Shown piece after piece: positions 43,775-52,366 of a DNA stretch of 64,000 nucleotides (the first letter of the stretch is position 1; every line of letters begins with the position of its first letter). Position numbers and translations under genes: made by a program. The notes under the pieces are model-generated. The model made no database searches. It was not told the origin of the DNA and saw only the letters and a program-made list of their open reading frames with translations. This DNA is from Dinoroseobacter sp. GTDB lineage: Bacteria > Pseudomonadota > Alphaproteobacteria > Rhodobacterales > Rhodobacteraceae. The stretch lies in the NCBI GenBank assembly GCA_030066795.1, contig JASJAW010000018.1, forward strand, positions 62,001 to 126,000. Reading direction: 5' to 3'.

Positions 43775-44587
43775 TCAGGCAGCCCCTTTGGCAGGGGTCC
43801 ACTGGGCCGCTTTCGCAAACAACCTGTTGAAATTCTCCGTTGTTTGCGCGGCAAACGCATCTGGGCTCAGATCATATAGATCTGCGCCAACCTGCGCGGT
43901 TAACGTGACATACGCCGGTTCATTACGTTTGCCTCGATGTGGCGGCGGCGCAAGATAGGGTGCGTCCGTCTCGACCAAGACCCGATCAACTGGCGCTTCG
44001 GCAAAGATTTCGCGCAATTCCACGCTCCTCTTGAACGCTGCGATGCCGGACATGGACAGGTAGAAACCAAGCTCCAACGCCGTCTTTGCCAGAGCTGGCC
44101 CCGACGAGAAACAGTGCATCACGCAGGAGTATGCACCTGCTGCGTACTCTTCTCTGAGGATGCGTGTCATGTCGTCATCCGCAGCGCGAGCGTGAATAAT
44201 GAGCGGCAGCCCTGTTTGCCGAGCGGCTTCGATATGAATGCGCAGGCTGTCCTGTTGTACTCCTGCACTTTCGGAGGTGTAGTGGTAGTCCAACCCGGTC
44301 TCACCGATGCCGACAAATTTCGGGTGCTGGCTGAGGCTGACCAGGTTTTCTACTGTCGCAAGCGGCTCGTCTGCTGCACTCATCGGATGCGTCCCGGCCG
44401 CATAGAATACTGGGTCGTAGGCGTCCGAAATCGCGCGCACTTCTGGCTCAAGCCGGAGTTTGGTGCAAATCGTGACCATCCGAGTGACGCCTGCAGACCG
44501 AGCACGCGCAATGACGTCAGGAAGCTCATCAGCAAAATCTGGAAAATCGAGATGGCAATGGCTGTCTACAAGGGCGGCGGGCGGCAT
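43775..44587 (-). CDS. tatD: TatD-family metal-dependent DNase
   Basis: A 270-residue TIM-barrel hydrolase. Motifs are LVDSHCHLDFPDF (residues 6-18), GIGETGLDYHYT near 97-108, PLIIHARAADDDM, and ETDAPYLAPPPHRGKRNEP near the C-terminus, all as in TatD/YcfH. Family members are 3'-5' exonucleases/DNases with two metal ions. It lies between holB and the MBL hydrolase on the minus strand, an order typical of the tmk-holB-tatD region. Confidence 0.93.
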   Translation of the reverse strand: MPPAALVDSHCHLDFPDFADELPDVIARARSAGVTRMVTICTKLRLEPEVRAISDAYDPVFYAAGTHPMSAADEPLATVENLVSLSQHPKFVGIGETGLDYHYTSESAGVQQDSLRIHIEAARQTGLPLIIHARAADDDMTRILREEYAAGAYSCVMHCFSSGPALAKTALELGFYLSMSGIAAFKRSVELREIFAEAPVDRVLVETDAPYLAPPPHRGKRNEPAYVTLTAQVGADLYDLSPDAFAAQTTENFNRLFAKAAQWTPAKGAA

Positions 44588-44629
44588 CGCGTTCTTTCAA
44601 AATATGTGCTGGGCCGCGCGTTGGAAGGA

Positions 44630-45787
44630 TTAAGCCGCTGCAGGGCCTGAAGCGGTCATTTGCAACCCGAGGAACATATCGATGAGAAGGGCAGAAGGGT
44701 CAAGGTTGACGGCATACCCTCGCCGCGCCCGGGGCAATAAATCCGCACTCGCATCCGCCCACGCGCGTGCATGCTCAGGCGTTGGGCACAAGCGGCTCAA
44801 CAGGGCCGCCTCGCCGTTAACGGCTTCATCCGGCGGATATCCAGTTGCCCCGGTCTGCGCCAGCCTGTGCAAGAAGAATTCCGTGAGCGCCAGAAGCAAT
44901 GCAAACCTGTCTTCGCTTCCGCGGCCGCTGGCGCTGTCAGCAAGTTTGACCAACGCCGGACGATCGAGCCTCGGCAGATCTGATAAGAACGAAACGAGGG
45001 CGCCGTAGGCCTCTGGCCCACCAGCATCCTGAAGCTCCACAGCTCGTCCTACAGATCCATTGGATAAAGCGCTCAAGACCGAAATCTCCGCCGGGTCTGT
45101 CGACACTATCCTGCCGAGTGCTTCGACCATCTCCGGAGTGTCCAGCGGTCGGAGTTTAAGGGTTCTGCAGCGAGAGCGTATTGTCGGTAGCAAACGCGAT
45201 GGGGAATGGCTCACCAGCAACAATACAGTGTCCCTCGGCGGCTCTTCCAAGACTTTTAAAAGCGCGTTCGCAGCAGCTGTGTTCAGATCGTCGGCTGCAT
45301 CGACAATGACAACACGTCGCCCACCATCAACCGCCGAGAAATGAAAGAACGACTTCAAGCGCCGTACTTCGTCTACGGGTATGTCCTGTTTGAACCGGCC
45401 TCGATCACTGTCCCACGGACGGCGCAAAAGGAACAGTCGTGGCTCCGAAAGAGCTGCAATTCGACGCGCGACAGGGTGCTCGCTCGGCGTATCGAGCGTT
45501 TCGGGCAAAGTGGATGCGAGAGTGTCTCCGAACAATCCCTCGGTCTCGTTTCCTTCAGACACGGGCTGCGACAGCAAGAACCGTGCGATCCGCCAAGCCA
45601 GTGTGGCTTTCCCTATGCCTTCCGGCCCGGCGATCAGCCATGCATGGTGTAAACGACCCGAGTTAAAGGCCTGCAGAAAACCAATTTCAGCTTTCGCCTG
45701 GCCGACCAGTACCGATGTATGGCGCGGATGCGGGGCGTCAGCCGTTCGGTCCGACTCCGGCGCGGGCGCGTCCTCGTGCACATCCAT
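44630..45787 (-). CDS. holB: DNA polymerase III subunit delta'
   Basis: A 385-residue clamp-loader subunit, slightly long because of an N-terminal extension of about 25 residues. Walker A-like loop GPEGIGKATLAWRIA near 54-68, VVIVDAADDLNTAAANALLK near 145-164 and LEEPPRDTVLLLVSHSPSRL followed by LPTIRSRCRTLKL (SRC motif) identify it. It is part of the complex that loads the beta sliding clamp during replication. The start is three bases beyond the tmk stop and tatD follows at 42 bases. Confidence 0.92.
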   Translation of the reverse strand: MDVHEDAPAPESDRTADAPHPRHTSVLVGQAKAEIGFLQAFNSGRLHHAWLIAGPEGIGKATLAWRIARFLLSQPVSEGNETEGLFGDTLASTLPETLDTPSEHPVARRIAALSEPRLFLLRRPWDSDRGRFKQDIPVDEVRRLKSFFHFSAVDGGRRVVIVDAADDLNTAAANALLKVLEEPPRDTVLLLVSHSPSRLLPTIRSRCRTLKLRPLDTPEMVEALGRIVSTDPAEISVLSALSNGSVGRAVELQDAGGPEAYGALVSFLSDLPRLDRPALVKLADSASGRGSEDRFALLLALTEFFLHRLAQTGATGYPPDEAVNGEAALLSRLCPTPEHARAWADASADLLPRARRGYAVNLDPSALLIDMFLGLQMTASGPAAA

Positions 45788-45790
45788 GGC

Positions 45791-46450
45791 TCAGCCTGCC
45801 TTTTGAAGCGTATCCAGTACATCCTGGGCCACGGCGTCCTCCGCGCGGTTCCCATCGATTACCACGCATCTTTCCGGGTATTCCTCTGCAAGTGCAAGGA
45901 ATCCCGCACGCAGGCGCATCTGGAAGTCGAGTCCAAACTCTTCAAAACGGTCCTCTCCAGATCCCCGGGCGAGTCCACGGCGTAGCGCTTCGGTTGGGTC
46001 CATATCAATAATGAGTGTCAGGTCTGGCTCAGTGCCAATTACCTGCAAATGCAATGCGTCTACTAACCCACGGAGGTCACCCCGTGTGACACCCTGATAG
46101 ACGCGTGTGCTGTCTGCAAAGCGGTCGGTGATAACATCACGATCTTCCGCAAGCGCCGGAGCGATGGTCCGCTCCAGATGGTCGCGGCGTGCTGCAGTGA
46201 ACAGCAGGATTTCGGTTTCTGGTGACCAGCGATCGGTGGCCCCGGAAACAAGTAAGGCGCGGATGTCCTCCGCGCCGGGCGAACCGCCGGGTTCGCGGGT
46301 CAACAAGGGGCGCCGTCCTGAACGTTCAAGTGCAGATGCCAACAGGGCGGACTGTGTCGACTTTCCGGACCCGTCAATACCTTCAAAACTTATGAAACGC
46401 CCCGGCACAGTAGGTTTACTGGGTTTCAACCTGCGGCGTGTCGTTGGCAA
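45791..46450 (-). CDS. tmk: Thymidylate kinase
   Basis: A 219-residue kinase converting dTMP to dTDP. Walker A FEGIDGSGKSTQSALLA near 22-38, the LID/DR motif region ITDRFADSTRVYQG near 104, and ALHLQVIGTEPDLTLIIDMD. The start is uncertain: the long form begins with TTG at 46450 inside the end of the D,D-carboxypeptidase gene and has GGGAGG three bases upstream; GTG at 46408 just after that stop is the alternative. Downstream is holB after three bases. Confidence 0.92.
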   Translation of the reverse strand: MPTTRRRLKPSKPTVPGRFISFEGIDGSGKSTQSALLASALERSGRRPLLTREPGGSPGAEDIRALLVSGATDRWSPETEILLFTAARRDHLERTIAPALAEDRDVITDRFADSTRVYQGVTRGDLRGLVDALHLQVIGTEPDLTLIIDMDPTEALRRGLARGSGEDRFEEFGLDFQMRLRAGFLALAEEYPERCVVIDGNRAEDAVAQDVLDTLQKAG

Positions 46451-47585
46451 GAACCTCCCGCAAGAGAACCTGCGCTGCGGCCTGCATTCTCACCAAGGCT
46501 CCACCTTTTTCGACATCGCTTTCGGCTACGAGCGGAAACCGCTGTGGTTCCATCTCAGGGCCACGCACGACTAGGGTTGCGATCTCCTCTCCGGCTGCGA
46601 TTGGCGCTTCGAGCGGTGTATTGGTTTCGATTTCGGTTTCCAGAGAGCCCGTCGCCAAGAGAGGGACAAGCGGTGCAATTGTATCGGGCGCAACAGCACC
46701 AACCGTTGATTGAGAGCCCACCCAAACCGGCAAATCGGCAATCTTGGTGCCTCCGGTTGCAAGCTGACGCTGCACATACTGCCGGAAAGCCCAGCCAACA
46801 ATACGTTCGGACTCTTCCGCGCGGTCACGCTCCGATTCCAGTCCGGTGACTACGAAAACGATCCGGCGTGCGCCCTGTTGCGCAGATCCGACCAGTCCAT
46901 AGCCGGCCTCCTGCGTGTGGCCGGTCTTTAGTCCGTCGGCTCCGATACCCAGCCCAAGAAGGGGGTTACGGTTGTACCGGTTCTTGGGCGCGCGTTCGTC
47001 GAAGCCCCATTCTTCAAGCGCGAAGTATCCGTAATACTGCGGGTAGTCTTCGATGATCCGCTCGGTCACGATGGCGAGATCTCTCATGCTCATCCGGTGA
47101 CGCGGGTCAGGCCAACCAGAGGAATTCGCAAACGTAGATTGCGTCATGCCCAGGGCCTGGGCTTTCTCTGTCATAAGCCGCGCGAACGCTTCCTCCGACC
47201 CGGCAAGGCCCTCCGCCACAACAACTGTCGCGTCGTTTCCGGATTGCACGACGATCCCTTTGATCAACTCCTCTACCGTGGGGCGGTCACGCTCGTTCAG
47301 GAACATCGTGGAGCCGCCCTTTGCCTTGGCTCGGGAGGAAACGCCGAACCGTGTATCGAGAGTGACGGACGGGTTCTTCTCGAGCGCCTCGAATAGCATA
47401 TAAAGCGTCATGAGCTTGGACATAGAAGCGGGCGGCAACGGGACGTCGGCGTTCTTGGACAAAAGCACCGTGTCTGTTGTCAGGTCGATGACATAGGCCG
47501 CACTAGCCCGCGTCTCAAAGGCGGCATAGGCTGGGGTCAGTCCTGCGACGCACAGCGCGAACAGAGCAAATATCACGTTTCTCAT
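46416..47585 (-). CDS. D-alanyl-D-alanine carboxypeptidase (PBP5/6 family)
   Basis: A 389-residue periplasmic serine peptidase that trims the terminal D-Ala of peptidoglycan stem peptides. A signal peptide (MRNVIFALFALCVAGLTPAY) precedes the S11 domain, with the catalytic tetrad Ser54-x-x-Lys57 (PPASMSKL), SGN (115-117 in VVQSGNDATV) and KTG (220-222 in LKTGHTQEAG). The C-terminal beta domain from about 285 is PBP5-like; no obvious amphipathic anchor helix. It overlaps tmk and lies 12 bases after the SPOR-protein gene, suggesting a cell-wall unit. Confidence 0.93.
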   Translation of the reverse strand: MRNVIFALFALCVAGLTPAYAAFETRASAAYVIDLTTDTVLLSKNADVPLPPASMSKLMTLYMLFEALEKNPSVTLDTRFGVSSRAKAKGGSTMFLNERDRPTVEELIKGIVVQSGNDATVVVAEGLAGSEEAFARLMTEKAQALGMTQSTFANSSGWPDPRHRMSMRDLAIVTERIIEDYPQYYGYFALEEWGFDERAPKNRYNRNPLLGLGIGADGLKTGHTQEAGYGLVGSAQQGARRIVFVVTGLESERDRAEESERIVGWAFRQYVQRQLATGGTKIADLPVWVGSQSTVGAVAPDTIAPLVPLLATGSLETEIETNTPLEAPIAAGEEIATLVVRGPEMEPQRFPLVAESDVEKGGALVRMQAAAQVLLREVLANDTPQVETQ

Positions 47586-47597
47586 GGGACGAGCCTT

Positions 47598-48560
47598 TTA
47601 GTTCGTGACGAAGTAAGCGTCTGTGAAGCCAAGTGCGCGTACACTGGAGAGAGCCTGCGCACGCGTGTCGAAGTTCGGTGCCGGGCCCACGATGACCCTG
47701 TAGAACTGTTTACCTTGCGATTCTTGCTCGAGTGTTTCGACTGCCAGACCTGCCTCGGCAATTTGCTCGGCAGTACGGCGGGCGTTATCTTTCTCGTTGA
47801 AAATGCCGATCTGGATGTAGGGCTTTTCAAGCGACGAGGCCGCAGGCGCGGCGGTGGGTACTTGTTCCAGTGTTTGACTTTCGACGGGGCCAGAACCTGC
47901 TCCCGCAGCCGGTAGCGCGCTGTTGAAGTCAACTTCGCGCCCCTCGGCTTGGGCTAGCGCAGCAGCTGCAATTTCTGCAGGGTCGACACCGGGTGCCGGC
48001 TCTGCGGCCGGTTGTGGTGCCGCTTCTGCAACTACAGGTGCTGTTTCTTCCGTTTGCTGTGGTTCCACTGCCGCCACCGCAGAAGCTGCCTCTTCGGCTT
48101 CCTGTTCCGCCGCTTCGGTGACCACCCTGCGCAGAGCAACAACCTCGAGTTCCGTTGGTTGGCCCGCAAGAATGTTCAACGCTTCCGCCGCGTCCGAGGA
48201 TACCTGGAAGCGCGGTCCCGGATTATCCCGTTCGCGCCGGAACAGGGCACCGATGACGAAAGACCCGTTGGCTTGGTTGCGGATGACCACACGTTCCGGG
48301 TCCGCGACGTCAGGATAGGCCACCCAGACACCACCGAGAGACGGCCGTCCATCCCACAGACCGGTATCTGACACGCCAAATACGTCTGGCGCTTCGGCTT
48401 CAACAGCCTGACCGCCAGCTTGCGAGGCTGGGGTCTGCGAAGCGTCATCCCCTGTTGAAGTTGCGTTTAGCAGGTCAAATGCGTCCTGGCCCTCGCACGC
48501 CGCTAGACCCACGCAAAGCGCTCCGACAAGCAGTGCACGTCCTGCTTTGTGCTTACCCAT
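47598..48560 (-). CDS. SPOR-domain lipoprotein
   Basis: A 320-residue envelope protein from ATG 48560 (GGGAG upstream; ORF start 48614 unsupported). Lipoprotein signal GALCVGLAAC puts the lipid cysteine at about residue 21. A long Ala/Glu/Pro-rich linker follows, and the C-terminal SPOR domain (about 245-320) reads YIQIGIFNEKDNARRTAEQI and YRVIVGPAPNFDTRAQALSS. SPOR domains bind denuded septal peptidoglycan, so a role in division or wall remodelling is likely and fits its adjacency to the D,D-carboxypeptidase gene. Resembles RlpA/DedD-type proteins but has no double-psi barrel. Confidence 0.85.
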   Translation of the reverse strand: MGKHKAGRALLVGALCVGLAACEGQDAFDLLNATSTGDDASQTPASQAGGQAVEAEAPDVFGVSDTGLWDGRPSLGGVWVAYPDVADPERVVIRNQANGSFVIGALFRRERDNPGPRFQVSSDAAEALNILAGQPTELEVVALRRVVTEAAEQEAEEAASAVAAVEPQQTEETAPVVAEAAPQPAAEPAPGVDPAEIAAAALAQAEGREVDFNSALPAAGAGSGPVESQTLEQVPTAAPAASSLEKPYIQIGIFNEKDNARRTAEQIAEAGLAVETLEQESQGKQFYRVIVGPAPNFDTRAQALSSVRALGFTDAYFVTN

Positions 48561-48761
48561 GACCTGCTCCCGCAGTATGCCTCGTCTTAGATGGACTGAG
48601 AAGTGGTCCATCACGGCTATTCCGCCTTCTTTGCGCCTAGTCTTACCGGTTTGTTTCCAACTTGCAAAGACAACAGCGACTTTGTTGCAACCTTCTGCCG
48701 AGAAATTGCGGCAGATTTATCTTGTTCCCGAAATTCATGAAGGGTACCAACGCGCCAAGAC

Positions 48762-48851
48762 GGAGAGGTGGCAGAGTGGTCGAATGCGGCGGTCTTGAAA
48801 ACCGTTGACCGTGAGAGCGGTCCCAGGGTTCGAATCCCTGTCTCTCCGCCA
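48762..48851 (+). tRNA. tRNA-Ser(TGA)
   Basis: Ninety bases including CCA: begins GGAGAGGTGGCAGAGTGGTC and has the anticodon stem-loop GCGGT-CTTGAAA-ACCGT (anticodon TGA), a long variable arm TGACCGTGAGAGCGGTC as in type II tRNAs, the T arm CAGGGTTCGAATCCCTG, and TCTCTCCGCCA at the end. It stands at the border between the housekeeping block and the Srf-type cluster. Confidence 0.97.
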
Positions 48852-49020
48852 AAAGCCGCTGCTTACCTCAGAAAACAGCAACTCCAGGTGCGCGGCCTCG
48901 AAAAGGTGGCTTCTTGTCCCTGCGGGTTGACTGGTTGCCGAGACAGCCAAAACCAAAGTCTCGAGTGCCTTCCCAGCCGATACCAGTTTTTGAAATGGGA
49001 AATTAGAGAATGCCGATAAA

Positions 49021-49677
49021 CTAAAGCGGTTTTGTGATCTTGGACATGCCCAGCGAGGCTTCGCCACCGGTCTCGGGTTGCAGGGTGTCGCATTGCAGAC
49101 CCGTGTCGCTCAGACCGCACGCTATGTTGCGGCGATGGATATACCCGCCGTCACTACATGCCAGATTGTCTGCTTCGATAATCTGTAAGCGTCCTTGCGG
49201 GGTATACCCCGCGCGCACTGGTCCCGAACATTCTGACCCGTCGCTTCCGCGCATAATCTGACGCCCTTCGCCAAGGCCGTCGAAGCACATCTGCCATGTG
49301 CCATAGGTGATAACTTCGTCAGTATCGACATCCCGTGTGGCATATGTGCTTTCCAGTGCCCAGCACCCATAAAGAGCCGTCAGTTCGCGCGCTCTCCAAA
49401 CCTCGGGATCGAACGGCGCGTAAGGATCGGCCGGGGCCGCGATGCACTGAATGCGGGCCAACTCACGCTCAGCGGCAGCTATTTGCGCTTTCAGATCGGC
49501 AGACCGCGCATCTTGCACAAGAAGCTCTGAGCGCGCCGCTTCAATATCATCACCGGGGCAGGCATTGGGCAGGAAAGGCGCACGAACAGCACAGGCCTGC
49601 AGCGCTAATGCCGCCCACGCGGCAGACGCGCTGACCAACCCAAGGCTTAAACAAATTACCAGCACTTTCGAGGGCAT
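49021..49677 (-). CDS. Secreted/membrane coiled-coil protein, paralogue of the Srf-cluster membrane protein
   Basis: A 218-residue protein with an N-terminal hydrophobic helix (about 5-30), a cysteine-bearing segment CAVRAPFLPNACPGDDIEAA, a coiled coil (about 45-75, with LKAQIAAAERELARIQC) and a C-terminal soluble domain with several cysteines (GCWALESTY, QMCFDGLG, CSGPVR, NIACGLS). The helix-Cys-RxPF-coiled-coil-Cys layout is shared with the protein starting the Srf-type operon at the other end of this region (CGLRTPFF..C, NQIAALEREIGIMDRSC), so the two are probably paralogues in one system. The C-terminal domain resembles the SrfA/lipocalin-like regions only weakly. Own promoter, divergent from the next gene. 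Confidence 0.65.
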   Translation of the reverse strand: MPSKVLVICLSLGLVSASAAWAALALQACAVRAPFLPNACPGDDIEAARSELLVQDARSADLKAQIAAAERELARIQCIAAPADPYAPFDPEVWRARELTALYGCWALESTYATRDVDTDEVITYGTWQMCFDGLGEGRQIMRGSDGSECSGPVRAGYTPQGRLQIIEADNLACSDGGYIHRRNIACGLSDTGLQCDTLQPETGGEASLGMSKITKPL

Positions 49678-49828
49678 CTTTTGTCCTATCCTCGGTTGCA
49701 GAGCGCAGGAGTATGTTTGCTCGTCTTGCGGATCAGGTCAAATCCTATTGGGAAAGCGCTGGTTTGGCCTTGCCTGATCAGAAAGCGTCTGTAGCCTGTT
49801 AAACGGAAATTTTCACCGAGAGTTTGTT

Positions 49829-50728
49829 ATGTCCTTCTTGCGTTTCATTCTATTTGTCAGTGTGCTGTCGTTTGCGGGCGGCCGTCTGAGCGCTGAACCT
49901 ATTAACGTTCTATTCTTCAACGGCTCCTATGAGCACCGCACCTATCCGTCAGCCTTGCGGCAAGCGATGTCTGACTGGCTGAGCGGCGCAAAGAACGGCA
50001 CGGCATTCCGATCTATCTATGTGCGGTCCGAGCGCCAAGGTGCGTTGGCATCCGCGTTAATGGAAAACCCGAACACAGATGTCCTGATCCTTGACCTCAC
50101 AAGCCGCAGGTCTGCCATTGGTGATGGGGATCGCGAAGCTCTTCGCGGATTCTACAGCGCGGGTAACAACGCGATTATGCTTGACGGCTCTTTCGGTATC
50201 CGTTCCATGCGGGTCAGTGGTGTGCCTCAGGTGAAGTTTCCAGGTGCCGAAAACTCCAGTGCTGCGCTGCTGGCCAATCAGGTGGCTTCAATCGCTAAGG
50301 CTGGCGGTGGCGTGTTGATCGGAACGGATCATAGTGGATGGCAAGTCGGCGCCAACGCAGCTTTACGCGGTTTGCTGCCGGATGCGCAGTTCCGCGGAAC
50401 GACCAACCCTTCAACTGATGGACAGTTTTTGGGCGAAGCTTTGCTGACAACTTTTATGCCAGTGAAGCCTATAGTGTTGCTGCGACATTGGGAGTCCGTT
50501 CCAAACCAGGGCGAGGCGCCAGTTGGGCAGTTTACGACGTTCTCCGGAGCACAAATCCAACTCTATTCCCTCGTAGAAGCTGCCGATAAACCCGGCGGTG
50601 GACGCAAACGTCCTTATATCTCAGCGAGCTTCGATCCCGGCGACGCTCGTTTCGATATCGACAGCGAGGTCGCGCCAGAGCCGCAACTGCCGGACAACAT
50701 GCCGACGCGCAAAAGCCCACCGCTTTGA
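49829..50728 (+). CDS. Secreted protein of unknown function, GATase1/ThuA-like N-terminus
   Basis: A 299-residue protein with a signal peptide (MSFLRFILFVSVLSFAGG, cleaved near SAEP). The mature part starts PINVLFFNGSYEHRTYPSAL, reminiscent of glutamine-amidotransferase-like (ThuA/GATase1) folds, and continues with VLILDLTSRRSAIGDGDREA and NNAIMLDGSFGIRSM. No cysteine nucleophile is visible, so enzymatic activity is doubtful. Plus-strand gene, convergent with the SUMF-type gene (four bases between stops) and divergent from the coiled-coil protein, so it is embedded in the Srf-type region with its own promoter. The C-terminus is Pro-rich. Confidence 0.6.
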   Translation: MSFLRFILFVSVLSFAGGRLSAEPINVLFFNGSYEHRTYPSALRQAMSDWLSGAKNGTAFRSIYVRSERQGALASALMENPNTDVLILDLTSRRSAIGDGDREALRGFYSAGNNAIMLDGSFGIRSMRVSGVPQVKFPGAENSSAALLANQVASIAKAGGGVLIGTDHSGWQVGANAALRGLLPDAQFRGTTNPSTDGQFLGEALLTTFMPVKPIVLLRHWESVPNQGEAPVGQFTTFSGAQIQLYSLVEAADKPGGGRKRPYISASFDPGDARFDIDSEVAPEPQLPDNMPTRKSPPL

Positions 50729-50731
50729 TCT

Positions 50732-52366
50732 TCAGCCGGTAATGGCCAAATCGAGCAGTTCTTCAAGGGACATATCGGGCTGGTCGACGTAGACATCTAG
50801 GTCGCTCCAGAACTGCGTTAGTGGGGTCAGAAGAACTGTCTGCCCTGCTTCTGACAGTTCGGTGGTTAATGCCTCGTAGGCCGCGGTGCGGGTCGCCTCA
50901 GGGAAATCGGTGCTCAGGGTTTCAAGCATGGCACGGTAAGACAAGAGAAATGTTTCTTGCTCGGCGCGCAGGGAGGTCAAACGCTCAACCGCAGCCCGAA
51001 AGGACAACATCAGCTGATCGCGCTGTGGCCCGACCGAGACCGCAACGCGGTCGCGTAATACGCGGGCATTTCTGTCAAGTTCGCTGATTTGCACGGTATC
51101 GGTTACCAACGTTTCAACGAAGGCCGCACCACTCAGCAGCGATGACTTGGCCGCCTGCTTCAAAGACAGTTCAGTGCTTTCCTGAAACACGCGAAACTCA
51201 AGCTGGACCTCGGACAAAGCCTGCTTGCGCCGTGGGTCCAGCTCGTCGCGGGTCAACCGGTCGAGCGCGGCAAGCGGGTCGACCGTCTGTTCGTCCCCTG
51301 TGCCGCTTTCGGCTTGCGCGATCCATCCGTCGCGAATTGCGTCGAAACTCGCCTCGGATACGATGTGCGAAGCGATTACCGGACGCAGCCCGAAAAACTG
51401 ACCCGCCAGCGCAACGGCGGACCGGGGGCTGAACATCGGGTACTCGCGCCGTTGCGCAGTGTAAATCTGGCTTTCCTCCGCATCGATGGCGCCGCCGCGG
51501 GTCACTAGCCCGCCGACCTGGCCATGTGCGCGCCCAATTGCATTCATGCGAAACGGCTCGAGCATGAGTTCTTCTGCGTTACCGTATACATCAAAAAGTC
51601 CAAGCGGGTTCGGTTGGCGCAAACCCACCGGGCGCAGGCTGTCGGCGGCACGACCGCCAGACTGAAAATGCGCGTACTCGCTAAGGTCCCCCGTGGCAAA
51701 AAAACGTCGTCCAGGAAATAGCGTGGCGTCGATGCGGGCTCCGCCGCGCACTGCAAACTCCCACTCGGGTTCTGTCGGTAAACGCAGAAAGCCACGCCGC
51801 TCTGCTTGGGAAGGAAGCGCATCGGGCTCATTCTTGAGCAACCATTCTGTATAGCGCCGAGTAACGTCGACCGCCTCAAACCAGCTTAGATCGCCTTTGG
51901 CAAAGCTATCACGGGGTCCGAACGGGGCATCGCAGTCCCCGCGCAGAGCGCGGTATTGCGCAACCGTCAGCTCGTATCTGGCGATGAAATAATAGGAATA
52001 TCCAGCATCCTGTTCGGCAAAGGCTCCACGCAAGTAAGCCTGGCTGAGGTAGTCGGCAAAACCGGTACGGGCCTCGGACTGGCCCATGCGAAATCGTCGA
52101 TCATCCAGAGGGTTTTCAAGGTCTACCGGCACGGCGATCTTTTGAAACGCCATCCCGCCGCCGCAGGGCATGGGCAGAATAAGATCCGCTGGCGCTGCGC
52201 CGACCCGAACGGTTCCGGGATCAACCAGATCTGCGCCCCAAGCAGTGGTTTCTGAAGCTTCCGTCTGGTCCTGAATGGGGAGGTCGAGGGGGGCGACGGC
52301 ATCCTGTGAGAGAGCCGCACTGGCGGCCCAGCACAGCATTCCGGTTAGCACACGGACCCAGCTCAT
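50732..52366 (-). CDS. Secreted formylglycine-generating-enzyme-fold (SUMF1) protein with coiled-coil tail
   Basis: A 544-residue protein from ATG 52366 (GGGAGGG upstream, ATGA overlap with the permease stop); the longer open frame to 52630 is spurious. A signal peptide (MSWVRVLTGMLCWAASAALS) predicts export. Residues about 65-340 form a SUMF1/FGE-sulfatase domain: YFIARYELTVAQYRALRGD, FLRLPTEPEWEFAVRGGARI, LGLFDVYGNAEELMLEP. The catalytic cysteines of true FGE were not identified, so a binding or scaffold role is likely. The last 170 residues are helical, with coiled-coil propensity (QEKK-poor, Leu-rich). Last gene of the Srf-type operon. Confidence 0.82.
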   Translation of the reverse strand: MSWVRVLTGMLCWAASAALSQDAVAPLDLPIQDQTEASETTAWGADLVDPGTVRVGAAPADLILPMPCGGGMAFQKIAVPVDLENPLDDRRFRMGQSEARTGFADYLSQAYLRGAFAEQDAGYSYYFIARYELTVAQYRALRGDCDAPFGPRDSFAKGDLSWFEAVDVTRRYTEWLLKNEPDALPSQAERRGFLRLPTEPEWEFAVRGGARIDATLFPGRRFFATGDLSEYAHFQSGGRAADSLRPVGLRQPNPLGLFDVYGNAEELMLEPFRMNAIGRAHGQVGGLVTRGGAIDAEESQIYTAQRREYPMFSPRSAVALAGQFFGLRPVIASHIVSEASFDAIRDGWIAQAESGTGDEQTVDPLAALDRLTRDELDPRRKQALSEVQLEFRVFQESTELSLKQAAKSSLLSGAAFVETLVTDTVQISELDRNARVLRDRVAVSVGPQRDQLMLSFRAAVERLTSLRAEQETFLLSYRAMLETLSTDFPEATRTAAYEALTTELSEAGQTVLLTPLTQFWSDLDVYVDQPDMSLEELLDLAITG

